Origin: Ureaplasma sp. ES3154-GEN
Lineage (GTDB): Bacteria > Bacillota_I > Bacilli_A > Mycoplasmatales > Mycoplasmoidaceae
Assembly (NCBI RefSeq): GCF_025780075.1
Contig: NZ_JAOXHM010000004.1
Span: 1-64,000 of the forward strand
DNA: 64,000 bases
Reading direction: 5' to 3'
This document shows, piece by piece, positions 10,651 to 22,348 of this stretch. A program made the translations under genes and the position numbers. Under the pieces are notes generated by a model that ran no database searches, had not been told where the DNA came from, and saw nothing but the letters and a program-made list of their open reading frames with translations. Position 1 is the stretch's first letter, and each line of letters begins with the position of its first letter.

Positions 10651-13600
10651 ATGTTAAATAAAAAAAGCAAATATATTTTTTATAGTGCAATTAGTGTGAG
10701 TCTTCCGATTTTACTTGCGCCAGTGATTGTTAGTTGCACCAAAAAAGATGAAAAAATTGATTTACCTGATGTTGCTAAGCCTATTCAACCAGAACAAACT
10801 AAAAATCCAACATCTAATAAAGCTGATAAAAATGAGGCTGAAAAACCTAGCAAAACAGAACAACCGAATTCGAATATTTCAACTCCTGAACCAAAACCTA
10901 CACCCAATCCTGATGATTCAAAAAAACCGGAAAAACCATATGTTGATCCCACTAAGGATCAATTAACTTTTCAACTAAGCAATGAAAGTATTATTGATGA
11001 CCGAATGGCAGAATTACATATTGAGATTACGGATGATAACCAGTTATTAAATATGCAAAGTGTGTTGGAAGCGACACTAGATAACAACCAAACTATTAAT
11101 GGTTTATTAATGCAAAATGATAATAATCATTGGGTTGTAACGTTTGCATTTAATCTTTTGGAACCAAGTACAAAATATAAAATTAAAAATATTAGATTAA
11201 TCAATAAAACAGTAGAAAAGGAATTTACATTAGTAGATCAATTAAGTTTTGAGACCTTTGCAACAATTCCAAACGTTATCAATGTAATAGTTAACAACAA
11301 TGATATTTTTTTACCTACAACTACTAATAATTTTCAAATCACTTTCGATAAAATTAGAATTGGTATGCATCAAAGTTTATTTCATTTGGTATTCATTAAC
11401 AAAGTTAACAATAAAGAAGTTATGTCGAATAACATAAGTTTGGATAAAGAACGATTAATTTATGATGTTAATGTTTCTGGTTTTGATGATGTAGGTAATT
11501 ATCAACTGGAAAAAATTAGTTTTCAAAACAATGATCAAACCTGAACAGATTTTGTTATCCCTAACAATTTATTAAAAACATTTACAGTTCATGAGATGCC
11601 GCAGATTGTTTATAATTTGGAATTAATTCCCAGGGAACAAAGCCAAATTAATATTACGCCTAATAATGCGCGTTATGATATTCTTATTAACGATCCCGAT
11701 CATGAGCTAACCGATAGTTCAATTATTCAGGCAAATTTAAAAAATAAGGCGCCAGTTAATGCTGTATTAACAAAAAATAGTGATGATTCATGGACTGCAA
11801 GTTTTGAATTTACTGATTTATTTGCACATACAACATATAACATTGAACAAGTTGTCTACCAAAAAGACAACATAGAGTATGTTTTAAATAAACCAAGTAC
11901 ATTAAGTTTTACAACAGAATATAACCCGTTGAATATTACAAATGCAAGTTTTGAGAAAACTACCTTAACAAATAATGATCAACAAAATACGTTGAGAGTT
12001 GATTTAAGTGAATATCAGGACTGAATGACTGGTCAACCAATTGTTGCTGTTTTAACACACAATGACAAGCAAATTAGTTCAATACCAATTATTCTTAAGA
12101 ACCAAGAAACAAGTATAAGTTTTATTTTTAATAATCTAGTTGATGAAGGAGAATATATTTTTAAGCACCTACGTGTTAACAATGATTCAACAAAAACATA
12201 TACACCATCAACTCCTTTGCGTTTTTGCATAGTTAGAACAACACAAACAACAAATTTACCCTATTCTTCGAAAACCACTGCTGAATACGGAAATGTTAAT
12301 CGGTTGCAACAGGCAAACGATATCGTTGATAGTGATATAGGATTAACTGATATATCACATGATGAAATAACTCTAAAACAAAGAAATAATAGTTATTCAA
12401 TCTATTTTGATGCACTGAAAACTAATTATAATTACCCAGTATCAAATGATGCGGCTCCAGAGAACCAAGAAGTTTCTAAAAAACTAAAAATAACTAGTAT
12501 TCAAAAAAATAACAACAACATTGTTGTTAATTTCAATAGTGAGCAAAATGTCAATATTAATAGTGCACGGGTGTTAATAAAATCTTATGATCACCATAAC
12601 CCATGATCAAAATGAATTAATACAACAATTAATGACAACACTTTGACATTTAGTAGTAATGAATTAACAAAACAACAAAGTAAATTTGTAATAACTAATA
12701 TTGAAATCAACGATGCAGATCTTGTGCAAATTGATTTTAGTAAAAATAATACTCTTGATTTGAATCCACATTTAGAAACCTTAAGTGTAAATGATTTTGT
12801 TGTTTCTAAAGATGAAACCCAAAAAACACTAACTGGCTCATTATCGCTGACATGAAACGTCCGTGAGATGGAATATTATAAAAATAAAGTTTTTGCATTA
12901 GTTTTCGAAACGATCCCGAAAACCTTTGTTCCAAATAAAGGATTATTTGGAGATATTCGTAATAATCATGAGAATTTTGATAGTGCAAATGCGGTTAAAC
13001 ATACTAAAAAAATATTAGTTAATTTTAGTGATCTGCATTCTTTTTCGCTTGCAAGTTTACAAGAACAAATTAAATATAAATTAGTGCGTATTGAAGTTTT
13101 ACAACCTAATAGTTATGTAGATTATATTCAACCAATTAATCCGTCACAAAACTATATTATTGCATACAATTTTAATTGAAAAGCAAATGCACATCCATTA
13201 ATTGATCAATTATATGTTAATAATGAATTATCAAATAACACGACGACTAACTACACAATTAAGAAACAAGATATTTATAAGAGTAAAAGTCCGATGAATA
13301 TCTCTTATTCTCCAGCTAATTTATCTACATTTTTGGATTATAAACTAGAAAACACCGCTTTTGCCGCCCGTTATCCGAACCACAATTATGTGCCAAAAAA
13401 CATTGATATAACGATTAATAAAAATGGTGTTGCGCAAGATGTTAAATGATTTATGACACGTAACTATATTGTAGACACGATGTTTAAATTTAATGAAGAT
13501 AAAAATTTAGCAACTATTACCCGCGATTTAAATACAATTACAAATCTAGATGATATTAATGATGAAGATGTTATTTTCTGGTTTGTTTTTGAACTTGATC

Positions 13601-15279
13601 CAAACCCGATTACAGCCAAAACCTATCAGGATTTTACAGACATTCACTCACGAATAAGAATTCCGGTTTCTTTAAAAAATATTAAAGAAAATAACATTAT
13701 TAATGATGTTGATTTTTTATTTGATTATGTTGCAGAAAATGATGTTTTTCAACAAAATCTTGCTGCAAAAATTCGTGGATTGGTACAATTTAATTTAGTT
13801 TGTGATCCTAATAGCAAAATCCTAACTCTACAAGTACAGACACGAGATCCAGAAGTAAAGATGACTAACCATTCATGAGTACATAATGTTAGTGCGAATC
13901 GTTCTATTTTCTTGCAAACTGGTTATTTTTTTGTTGCTTGAGTTCAACCTAAAACCTCAACAAAAGATTTGTTAGGTTTTAAAGAAAATAAACGTTTAGA
14001 TGACTTATCAATACTAGGGACAACTGTTGCATATCAAAATAATTTTAATTTAATAACACAAGACATTAATACTTCTTATAGTGATGGACCAAATAAATCA
14101 ATTAGTTACATAAATGAAGCGGTAATGCAGCCTAATGTACCCGATGACCAAATTGGTAAACGGTTATACAAAAATCATACAAGCAAAGGCTTAATACAGG
14201 CGCGTAAACGAGTTTATTCATTAAATAACAAATCAGATGGCACTTGGAATATTTTTGGAAAAGTTAGCAGCAATCCCAATGATTATCGCTTTTGAACTTT
14301 TGCAAATTATCACGTATGAGATACTAACAGATCGCCTCAATCGGGTATTGCGATTGTAGGTAGAAGTGCTGCTAATAACCAAACATTAGAAATTCGAAAA
14401 CCTCGACTAATGGCCCCAACACTTGTGGATGAAAAGGCCAATGAATATGGTCCAATCTACCAAGAAAGTAAATTTATTTCTGATTACACACCTGTTGGTT
14501 ACCTTTTTGACTTTGATATTCCTGAAAATCTTCCAGGAATTAAATATGAATTAATTCGTGATTTTAGTCGCCATGAAAATGAAAACTTTGGGGTGCAAAG
14601 GGATAATGAAGGGTTTGAAATCAAACAACCTAATAATGATAGTCGTGTTGATATTGTAATGGCAATTGTTGATTTTAGCCCGATATTTACAACATTTAAG
14701 AATGTTGATTTAGATACGTATATGTATACTCCGCAAAACGGAGGTCAACGACATCTAACAGATCGAGAAAAAAATGCTATTAAATATTTTCTAAGCTTCA
14801 AGGATACTGATGTTATTAATATGTCTTCTGAAAGTCGTTTTATGAGTAGTGTAAATAATTTGAATTTTTACATTGGTTCATTACCAAAGGTTCAAACACA
14901 CTCGAATCCTGACGGAAAAGCGGGTGGCGGCAGATACCGGGAATATCTTTATGCATACAATAACATCAAAGTTAAACCATCGGTTTTAGACGAAAAAACA
15001 GCTGAATCAACTTATCCTGCCGTTTGGTCGGAAACAAGGTTATTTGACTTCTTCAGTGGTTCTTCAGGCTCTGGTGTTTATGATTATGAAGGAAAGCTAA
15101 TTGGTTTTAATGTTCAAGGTTCACCGGTTCGTCAAAATGCATTTAATTTCCTTGAGACTCAGCCTTACTCTTTCTTTGGAGATGAAACAACAATTTATAA
15201 TCCAGCAACGTTCTATGAAACAGTTAAAAGATTATCTTATTGATACCCTAATGATTACCAGGATCTATTTTCTAAATAA
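10651..15279 (+). CDS. Giant lipoprotein with Ig-like repeats and C-terminal DUF31/MIP-type serine protease
   Basis: 1542 residues in a single frame with many TGA Trp codons. Signal peptide with lipobox I-V-S-C (lipidated Cys29), then a Pro/Lys/Glu/Asn-rich linker (30-105). About residues 105-1100 hold diverged beta-rich repeats with a recurring Y-x-I/L-x-x-V-x-x-x-N then S/L-x-F-x-T ending, possibly DUF1410. The C-terminal third has a trypsin-like triad: His1221 in A-N-Y-H-V, Asp1334 in V-D-I-V-M-A-I, Ser about 1472 in F-S-G-S-S-G-S-G-V. Mycoplasma immunoglobulin proteases share this protease type, so surface proteolysis of host protein is the best guess; substrate unproven. A -10 (TATAAT 10608-10613) precedes it; no clear Shine-Dalgarno. 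Confidence 0.85.
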
Positions 15280-15322
15280 AAGTTATAATTATCGAAGCAA
15301 AATAAAATTAAAAAGTTTATAA

Positions 15323-15390
15323 ATTTTGTGTAAATTAACCACTTTTTGGTTATAATATTTATATAACAAAATAATTAATTTACACAAAAT
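15323..15390. promoter_or_regulatory. Promoter enclosed by a perfect 16-bp inverted repeat
   Basis: ATTTTGTGTAAATTAA (15323-15338) and its exact reverse complement (15375-15390) flank a TATAAT at 15351-15356. Arm 1 covers the -35 region and arm 2 lies just after the expected start (~15363). The arms are 52 bp apart start to start, near five helical turns, so a dimeric repressor or looping regulator is plausible. It controls the monooxygenase gene. Confidence 0.7.
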
Positions 15391-15405
15391 AAAAAGAGTT
15401 TAAAT

Positions 15406-16455
15406 ATGAAAAAAATTGAATTAGGTATCTCTACATTTGGAGAAACAACTATACTTGAAAATACAAAACAACCAATTAGTCACCAACAACGAATTCGTGA
15501 CATGATTGAAGAAATTAGAGTGGCTGACGAAGTAGGATTAGATGTTTATGGAGTAGGTGAACACCACCGAAGTGATTTTGCTGTATCTAGCCCTGAAATG
15601 ATTTTAGCAGCTGGTGCAGTTGTTAGTAAGAATATCAAATTAACATCAGCTGTTACTGTATTATCGTCAAATGATCCTGTTCGAGTTTATCAAAATTTTG
15701 CACATATTGATGCACTTTCAAATGGCCGAGCAGAAATTATGATAGGTCGAGGATCTTTTACTGAATCATTCCCATTATTTGGATATAGTCTTGAGGATTA
15801 TGATGAACTATTTGATGAAAAACTAAAAATGTTTATTCACCTTAAAGCAAATGAAATTGTAAGCTGAAAAGGGCGATTTACTCAAAATATTGATAACAAA
15901 GGGGTTTACCCGAGAGCAAACAATTTGCCAATTTGGGTTGCAACAGGTGGAAGTTACCAATCAACAATTAATATTGCGAAAGAGGGTTTACCAATTGTAT
16001 TTGCTGTTATTGGAGGCGACCCGTTGTTATTTAAAAATGTAACTACTTTATATCGTCGAATCGGGGAACAAGCAGGTCATAATCCAGAACAATTAAAAAT
16101 TGGTGCACACTCTTGAGGATTCATTGCAGATACTAAAGAAGAAGCTCAAGAAAAATTCTTTTTCCCAACTAAGCAATTAGTAGATAATATAGCAAAAACA
16201 CGTAGAACCTGACAGCCATTAAATAAGACAATTTATGAACACATGGTATCTGAAAAAGGAGCGATGATTGTTGGTGATCCAGAATGAGTTGCTCAACGGA
16301 TCATTCGATTAATGACTGAATTAGATTTGGATCGCTTCTACTTACACCTTCCAACTGGTTCAATTCCACATGAAGATTTAATTAAAGCGATTCGTTTGTA
16401 TGGTGAAAAAGTTGCACCAATTGTACGCAAACATTTTGCCGAATTAGACGCATAA
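15406..16455 (+). CDS. Luciferase-like flavin-dependent monooxygenase
   Basis: 349 residues of TIM-barrel LLM type. N-terminus M-K-K-I-E-L-G-I-S-T-F-G-E, then V-G-E-H-H-R near 62, E-I-M-I-G-R-G-S near 120 and W-V-A-T-G-G-S near 180, all typical of the FMN/FMNH2-binding family (MsnO8/alkanal-monooxygenase-like). Its substrate in Mollicutes is not known to me. Single-gene unit between its own promoter and terminator. Confidence 0.85.
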
Positions 16456-16474
16456 TTAATATTTGTTTTTTAAT

Positions 16475-16514
16475 AAAAAACCGCCTTTTTTAAGCAAGGG
16501 TGGTTTTTTATTTT
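16475..16514 (+). terminator. Terminator of the monooxygenase gene
   Basis: Stem AAAAAACCGCC (16475-16485) with GGTGGTTTTTT (16499-16509), one G-T wobble, followed by T-rich sequence. Confidence 0.8.
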
Positions 16515-16571
16515 GATTATTCACCCTTTTTCTATATATGTAGTGTAAATGAAAACTTTTTAAAATTCTAC

Positions 16572-16600
16572 TTGCTTTTTAAATAGCATTCAAATATAAT
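16572..16600 (+). promoter_or_regulatory. Promoter of the S10 ribosomal superoperon
   Basis: TTGCTT (16572-16577), 17-bp spacer, TATAAT (16595-16600). It is the only good promoter seen ahead of the ~15-kb ribosomal cluster. Confidence 0.75.
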
Positions 16601-16605
16601 ATTAA

Positions 16606-16730
16606 AGGTTTTGTTATTATTAAGATTGCTGATACACCAAAGTGAGTTGTCAGGTATCAGGTAACTTATTAATAATCAATTCTATGATTCAATTTATCAT
16701 TATCAAATGTGAAAGGAAGACAACAATTTT
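16606..16730 (+). promoter_or_regulatory. S10 operon leader with stem-loop
   Basis: About 120-nt leader. CTGATAC (16629-16635) pairs with GTATCAG (16654-16660), and flanking TTATTATTAAG / CTTATTAATAA sequences can extend the stem. Equivalent leaders elsewhere bind L4; here that role is only inferred from position. GAAAGGAAG precedes rpsJ. Confidence 0.5.
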
Positions 16731-17066
16731 ATGAGTCAAGAATTAAGAAATAATAAAACGAATGCTAAAAAAGAATTACGTATTCGTTTACAATCTTATG
16801 ATCATAGATTATTAGATGAAACTGTTAAAAAAATTATTGAAGTAGCATCTAAAAAATCAAAAGTTAGAGGTCCAATTCCTCTTCCAACAAAGAAAGAAGT
16901 ATTCACAATTCTTCGTTCTCCACACGTTAATAAACCAAGTCGTGAACAATTCGAAAGAAGAACACACAAACGTTTACTAATTATCGAAAGCCAAGATGCA
17001 AGCACAAATGCTGAATTAAAACGTTTAAGTATTCCATTCGGTGTTGATGTCAAAATCAAACTTTAA
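16731..17066 (+). CDS. rpsJ: 30S ribosomal protein S10
   Basis: 111 residues; [13 protein letters not shown] and G-P-I-P-L-P-T-K identify S10. Also the NusE partner of NusB in antitermination. First gene of the S10-spc-alpha cluster. Confidence 0.96.
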   Translation: MSQELRNNKTNAKKELRIRLQSYDHRLLDETVKKIIEVASKKSKVRGPIPLPTKKEVFTILRSPHVNKPSREQFERRTHKRLLIIESQDASTNAELKRLSIPFGVDVKIKL

Positions 17067-17085
17067 TATTATTTGGAGGTTATAA

Positions 17086-17778
17086 ATGAAATCGTTATTA
17101 GGAACAAAAGTTGGTATGACCCAAGTTTTCAGCCAAGACGGTAAGGCGATTGCCGCTACTGTTGTTTATGTTGAACCAAATCAAGTTTTAGCTGTTCGTT
17201 CAAAAGAAAAAGACGGCTATGATGCTGTTCAAGTTGGATACCAAACTGTAAAAGAAAAAGCATTAAATAAACCAGAATTAGGTTTGTTTAACAAATTAAA
17301 TGTTGAACCAAAAAGATATGTTAAAGAATTACGTAATGTAAGTGCTAACGTAGGCGATAAATTAGGTGTTGACACATTTGTATCTAATGAATTAGTTAAT
17401 GTTCAAGCGATCACAAAAGGACACGGATTTACTGGTTCAATTAAACGTCATAATTACAGCATGGGACCTGTTGGTCATGGTGCTGGATATCCACACCGTT
17501 ATGTCGGATCAATTGCATGTGGACGTGGGGGTTCACAAGCTCAACGTGTATTCAAGGGTACAAAATTACCTGGTCACTATGGGCATGAATTAGTTACAAT
17601 TAAAAACTTACTTGTTTTAGATGTGCGTGCCGATGAAAACTTAATTCTAATTAAGGGTGCTATTCCTGGACCAAAAGGTTCATTAATTACTATTAAATCG
17701 GCTCAAAAAGAAAACAAAGCAAGTCCTGTTACAATTGTTAATTACAATTTAGTTAATCAAGAGCAAGCAGAAAAATAG
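17086..17778 (+). CDS. rplC: 50S ribosomal protein L3
   Basis: 230 residues starting M-K-S-L-L-G-T-K-V-G-M-T-Q; G-H-G-F-T-G-S-I-K-R-H and G-H-G-A-G-Y-P-H-R form the loop reaching toward the peptidyl transferase centre. GGAGG precedes the ATG. About 20 residues longer than typical at the C-terminus. Confidence 0.96.
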   Translation: MKSLLGTKVGMTQVFSQDGKAIAATVVYVEPNQVLAVRSKEKDGYDAVQVGYQTVKEKALNKPELGLFNKLNVEPKRYVKELRNVSANVGDKLGVDTFVSNELVNVQAITKGHGFTGSIKRHNYSMGPVGHGAGYPHRYVGSIACGRGGSQAQRVFKGTKLPGHYGHELVTIKNLLVLDVRADENLILIKGAIPGPKGSLITIKSAQKENKASPVTIVNYNLVNQEQAEK

Positions 17779-17788
17779 GAGTTAAAAG

Positions 17789-18409
17789 ATGAATAAGATT
17801 AAATTATTATCAATCGATGGATCATTATTAGATGCTAACTTTGAAGTAACTGCTGATTTATTTGTTGAAAAAGTTCATAAACAAGCAATGTTTGATGCTG
17901 TTTTATCAGAAAATGCTGCAGAGCGACAAGGGACACATTCAACTTTAACTAAAGGGGAAGTACGTGGTGGTGGTAAAAAACCATGACGTCAAAAACATAC
18001 GGGAAAAGCTCGTACAGGGTCAACTCGTAACCCACATTGAACAGGTGGGGGTGTTGTGTTTGGACCAAAACCAAACCGTAATTACGCTAAAAAAGTAAAC
18101 CAAAAAGTTCGTTTGTTAGCGTTTAAATCAGCATTAACTCTGAAATTACAAAAGGAAGCACTTTATGCTTTAGCAGAAAATGCTGCATTAGAAGTACCTT
18201 CTACGAAAAAAATGGTTAGTTTTTTAAATAATGCAAACCTAAGCAATCAAAAAGTTTTATTAGCACTTTCTGAAAGCAATACAAATATCGCTAAATCAAG
18301 TGCTAATTTACCGAAAGTTATTGCTAAAAAATGAAACCAAGTATCTGTGCGTGATGTAATGAATGCAAATGTTGTTGTTGTTGCGCAAGATATGTTAGCG
18401 AAAAAATAA
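17789..18409 (+). CDS. rplD: 50S ribosomal protein L4
   Basis: 206 residues. The exit-tunnel loop has [24 protein letters not shown] with Trp as TGA; G-G-G-V-V-F-G-P-K-P follows. Candidate feedback regulator of this operon. Confidence 0.96.
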
Positions 18410-18431
18410 GAAAGTGAAAAGGAGTTAAATT

Positions 18432-18767
18432 ATGGATATTACAACAATCATTTTGCAACCATATCGTACTGAAAAATCAGAAACACTTAAACTTTCTGAC
18501 AAGGAAACTTTAACTTTTTTAGTTGATAAACGTGCTAACAAATTTCAAATTCGTGAAGCTTTTGAAGCAATCTTCCGTCAAAAACCTGAATCAATACATA
18601 CTGTAAATCGTGGTTCAGTACGAACTAAAGTTGCTTCTCGTAACCCAGGTTATACAAAAGCAAAAAAAATTGCTTATATTACTTTACCTAAAGGGGTAAA
18701 AATTGCTGTTTCACAGGAACAAGCAGAAGCAATGAAAAACGAAACAAATAATAAAGAAGCAAAATAG
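18432..18767 (+). CDS. rplW: 50S ribosomal protein L23
   Basis: 111 residues; P-Y-R-T-E-K-S-E near the start and V-D-K-R-A-N-K-F-Q-I-R-E-A-F-E match L23, which forms the docking site for SRP and trigger factor at the exit tunnel. C-terminal tail is slightly extended and charged. Confidence 0.95.
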   Translation: MDITTIILQPYRTEKSETLKLSDKETLTFLVDKRANKFQIREAFEAIFRQKPESIHTVNRGSVRTKVASRNPGYTKAKKIAYITLPKGVKIAVSQEQAEAMKNETNNKEAK

Positions 18768-18820
18768 TGCTTTATAAATAACAGTCGAAAAGCAAATACT
18801 TATTAAGGAGCAAAGCAATT

Positions 18821-19660
18821 ATGGCAGTTAAGCGTATTAAAAATCGCTCAAGTGGTAAACGACAAACTGTGTTAGTTGATTACAAATCAGTATTAACTAC
18901 AAATAAACCAGAAAAGTCTTTACTAGTTAGTTTAAAATCAAATGCTGGTCGTAATAATCAAGGGAAAATTACGATTAGACATCACGGTGGAGGACATAAA
19001 CGTAAATATCGTTTAATCGACTTCAAACGTAACAAGGATAACATTCCTGCAACAGTTAAATCAATTGAATACGATCCAAACCGTACTTCATTTATTTCAT
19101 TAGTAGTTTATGCTGATGGGGAAAAACGTTATATTATTGCACCCAAAGGGATTAAAGTTGGGGACAAAATTGTTTCAGGAACAGAGGGTGTAGATATCTT
19201 TGTTGGTAATACTTTACCATTAGAATTTATTCCCGAAGGTACAATTGTACACAACATCGAACTTTACCCATTAGGTGGTGGACAAGTTGCACGTAGTGCA
19301 GGTGCAGGTGCACAAATTTTAGGGTTCGATGAAACTAATAAGTTTGTATTAGTTAAATTGAATTCAAACGAAGTACGTAAATTCCGAAAGGAATGTCGTG
19401 CGACAATTGGTTCTGTTTCAAATGATGAACATAACTTAGAAAACTTAGGAAAAGCTGGACGTTCACGTCATTTAGGTATTCGTCCAACAGTTCGTGGGTC
19501 TGCAATGAACCCAAATGACCACCCGCATGGTGGTGGGGAAGGACGTTCACCAGTTGGGATGGATGCGCCTCGTACACCTTGAGGTAAAAGACATATGGGT
19601 GTGAAAACACGTAATAATAAAAAATCTTCTACGAACTTAATTGTTCGTCGTCGTAAATAA
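18821..19660 (+). CDS. rplB: 50S ribosomal protein L2
   Basis: 279 residues, complete when the TGA at 19580 is read as Trp in P-R-T-P-W-G-K. It contains [22 protein letters not shown] and the C-terminal [11 protein letters not shown] segment near the peptidyl transferase centre. Confidence 0.97.
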
Positions 19661-19681
19661 TAGTGGAAAGGATTAAACAGA

Positions 19682-19948
19682 ATGTCTAGAAGTGCAAAAA
19701 AAGGTGCTTATGCTGAGCCTAGTTTATTAGCGAAGGTAAGTAAGGCAAATGCTACTGAATCAAAAAAACCAATTAAGACTTGATCTCGTCGTAGCCAAAT
19801 TTTCCCAGAATTCGTTGGTTTAACTTTCGAAGTTCACAACGGAAAAACTTTCATTAAAGTTTACGTAACAGAAGATATGATTGGGCATAAATTAGGTGAA
19901 TTTGCTCCAACTCGTAATTTCAAAAACCATACTGAAGCAAAACGTTAG
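19682..19948 (+). CDS. rpsS: 30S ribosomal protein S19
   Basis: 88 residues; S-R-S-A-K-K-G at the start, [14 protein letters not shown] and [11 protein letters not shown] mark S19. Order rplB-rpsS-rplV is standard. Confidence 0.95.
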
Positions 19949-19966
19949 GAAAGAAAGGATATTAAT

Positions 19967-20884
19967 ATGACTACACAAGTAAAACAAAACAATATTCGTA
20001 TTTCTGCTCGTAAAGCGAAGTTGGTTATTGACTTAGTACGAAATAAACCAGTAAATGAAGCTTTACGTATCTTAAATAATACAAATAAAAAGTTCGCTCC
20101 TATTGTTGCTAAATTATTAAAATCAGCAATCGCAAATGTGGAACACAACTCAAAAGATATGGACCCAACAAAACTTTATGTATATAAAATTGTTGCGAAC
20201 CAAGGTCCAACATTAAAACGTATGTTACCACGTGCAAAAGGTTCTGCTGATCGTATTAACAAGCGTACAACACACTTAGTTATTACATTATCAGACGACC
20301 GTAACGAAAACGCATTAGAACAACAAGCAATTAAAGACCGTTTAGCAAAACGTAAACAAAAACAAAATGTTGTTGAAACACCAGTTGTTAAACCTGCAAC
20401 AGTTGAAGTTGATGAGCAAGAACTTGCAAAACGTGAACAAGAAGTATTACAAGTTGTTGAAGTAAGTGAAGCAAACAAAGAAGATGGTTCTAAACCAACT
20501 GTAATTGAAACTGAAAATATTATTATTTCAATGACAAAGAAAAATGCATTAGCATTATTTGAAAACCCGGAAAAAAATGTTGTTTTCTATAAAGTAACAC
20601 CAACAAACCCGGTTAAACGGGTAATTGTTTATGCAGTTGCTCCAGAGAAAAAAGTATTAGGGGAATTTGATTTAGAAACAATTGATGTTGCTGCACCTTC
20701 TACAGTTTGAAGAAAATACAACAAGCAATCAGTTTTAGCGAAAAAAGAATTCGATACATATTATGCTGACAGCAAAAAAGCTCACGCAATGATCGCTTCT
20801 CGTACGTTTAAATATCGTACTCCAAAAAAACTATCTGATTACAACATGAAAAAGGGTCCTAGTGGATTCCAATATTTAAAATAA
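19967..20884 (+). CDS. rplV: 50S ribosomal protein L22 with long C-terminal extension
   Basis: 305 residues, against about 110 in most bacteria. The L22 fold fills about 1-115, with [14 protein letters not shown] and the hairpin [11 protein letters not shown] that lines the exit tunnel. The remaining ~190 residues are charged, with Glu/Gln/Lys-rich linker (about 120-185), a compact-looking segment (about 185-245) and a basic end. M. pneumoniae ribosomal proteins, including L22, are known to carry extensions, so this is a Mollicutes feature of unusual size rather than a fusion I can name. Confidence 0.93.
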
Positions 20885-20904
20885 TATAAAGGAGAAAATT
20901 ATTC

Positions 20905-21681
20905 ATGGGTCAAAAAGTCAATCCAAATGGTTTAAGATTTGGTGTTAATAAACAATGATTATCTCGTTGAGTGCCGACTGATGAAGCACAAATGGGACAA
21001 TGATTAATTGAAGATGATAAGATTCGTACTTATATTACTTCAAAATATAAAAATGCTGTAATCGACCACGTTGAAATCGAACGTGATCAACAACGTGTGG
21101 TTGTTTATGTATATGCAGTTCAAATCGGTTTATTAATCGGTACAGAAGCTGCTGAAAAGAAATTAATTGAATTAGCAATTAATAAAATTGTTGGTCGTAG
21201 AAAAATTGTTTCTTTAAAAGTTATCGAAGTTCAAACTCCTGAGCTGCAAGCTGCAATTGTAGCACGTGAAATTGCTGATGCAATTGAAAACCGTGTTTCA
21301 TTCCGGATTGCCCAAAAACTTGCAATTAAAAAAGTTTTAAAAGCAGGTGCTAAAGGGATTAAAACAAAAGTATCTGGTCGTTTAGGTGGAGTTGAAATGG
21401 CACGTGTGGAAGGTTATAACCATGGGTTGTTGACTTTACATACTTTGCGTGCAGATATCGACTATGCATTAGCCGAAGCACAAACTGCTTATGGAATTAT
21501 TGGTGTAAAAGTTTGAATTAACCGTGGTGAATTATTTACTGATCGTTTAGTAAATAACGTTGAACACGCTGCAAAACTAAATAACAATAAACAAAACAAC
21601 AAACAACGTCGTAATTTTAAGCCTCATAACGGTGAAAAAAGACAACGTGCACAAAATAAAAAAGAAAGCCCAAGTGCTTAA
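20905..21681 (+). CDS. rpsC: 30S ribosomal protein S3
   Basis: 258 residues starting M-G-Q-K-V-N-P-N-G-L-R. KH domain at about 40-110, then the C-terminal domain with G-A-K-G-I-K-T-K-V-S-G-R-L-G-G and Y-G-I-I-G-V-K-V-W-I. Ends in an Asn/Lys/Arg-rich tail. Confidence 0.96.
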
Positions 21682-21696
21682 GGAGATTATTAAATT

Positions 21697-22116
21697 ATGT
21701 TACAACCAAAAAGAACAAAATTTCGTAAACCTCACAAAGTAAGTTACGAGGGTAAAGCTAAAGGTAACAAAAAAGTTGACTTTGGTGAATATGGTTTAAT
21801 GGCTCTTGAAGGAGCTTGAATTGATGCTCGTCAAATTGAAGCAGCACGGATCGCAATTTCAAAACGTTTACAAAAAACTGGAAAAATGTGAATTCGTATC
21901 TTCCCTCATATGTCATTAACGAAAAAACCACTAGAAGTTCGTATGGGTTCTGGAAAAGGTTCACCAGAAAAATGAGTTGCTGTTGTTAAACAAGGTACAG
22001 TAATGTTCGAGGTTGCTCACATTCCTGTATCAGCAATGCGTGAAGCGTTGCGAGCAGCTGGTAATAAATTACCAATCAAAGTTAAGATTGTAAAAAAGGA
22101 GTTAAGTAATGAGTAG
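21697..22116 (+). CDS. rplP: 50S ribosomal protein L16
   Basis: 139 residues; [13 protein letters not shown] and [12 protein letters not shown] mark L16. Its last codons overlap the rpmC ATG by 8 nt. Confidence 0.96.
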
Positions 22117-22348
22117 TGTTGCTAAAGACTTGGCCAAAAAAACAAATGCAGAATTACAAAAAATTGCGACTGATCTAAAAGCTAGATTATTAGAATTACG
22201 TTTTGCTGCAGCTAATGGTGAAAACGAAAAAACACATAACGTAAAAGAAATTCGTCGCACAATCGCTCGTGCATTGACAATTTTAACTGAACGTGAAATG
22301 ACATTAGAACTTCAAGATCAAGGAGTGTTAACTGATGGTAAGAAATAG
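22109..22348 (+). CDS. rpmC: 50S ribosomal protein L29
   Basis: 79 residues, two helices, with [11 protein letters not shown] and [10 protein letters not shown]. Overlaps rplP at its start and rpsQ at its end (14 nt). Confidence 0.94.
   Translation: MSSVAKDLAKKTNAELQKIATDLKARLLELRFAAANGENEKTHNVKEIRRTIARALTILTEREMTLELQDQGVLTDGKK

Noticed and set aside
10651-15279. Apparent string of eight or more broken ORFs, as if a pseudogene
   Set aside because: All pieces share one frame and are separated only by TGA, which is Trp here; there is no TAA or TAG until 15277.
15323-15390. Invertible (phase-variable) promoter
   Set aside because: The 36-bp segment between the arms is very short for site-specific inversion and no recombinase gene is nearby; an operator pair is simpler.
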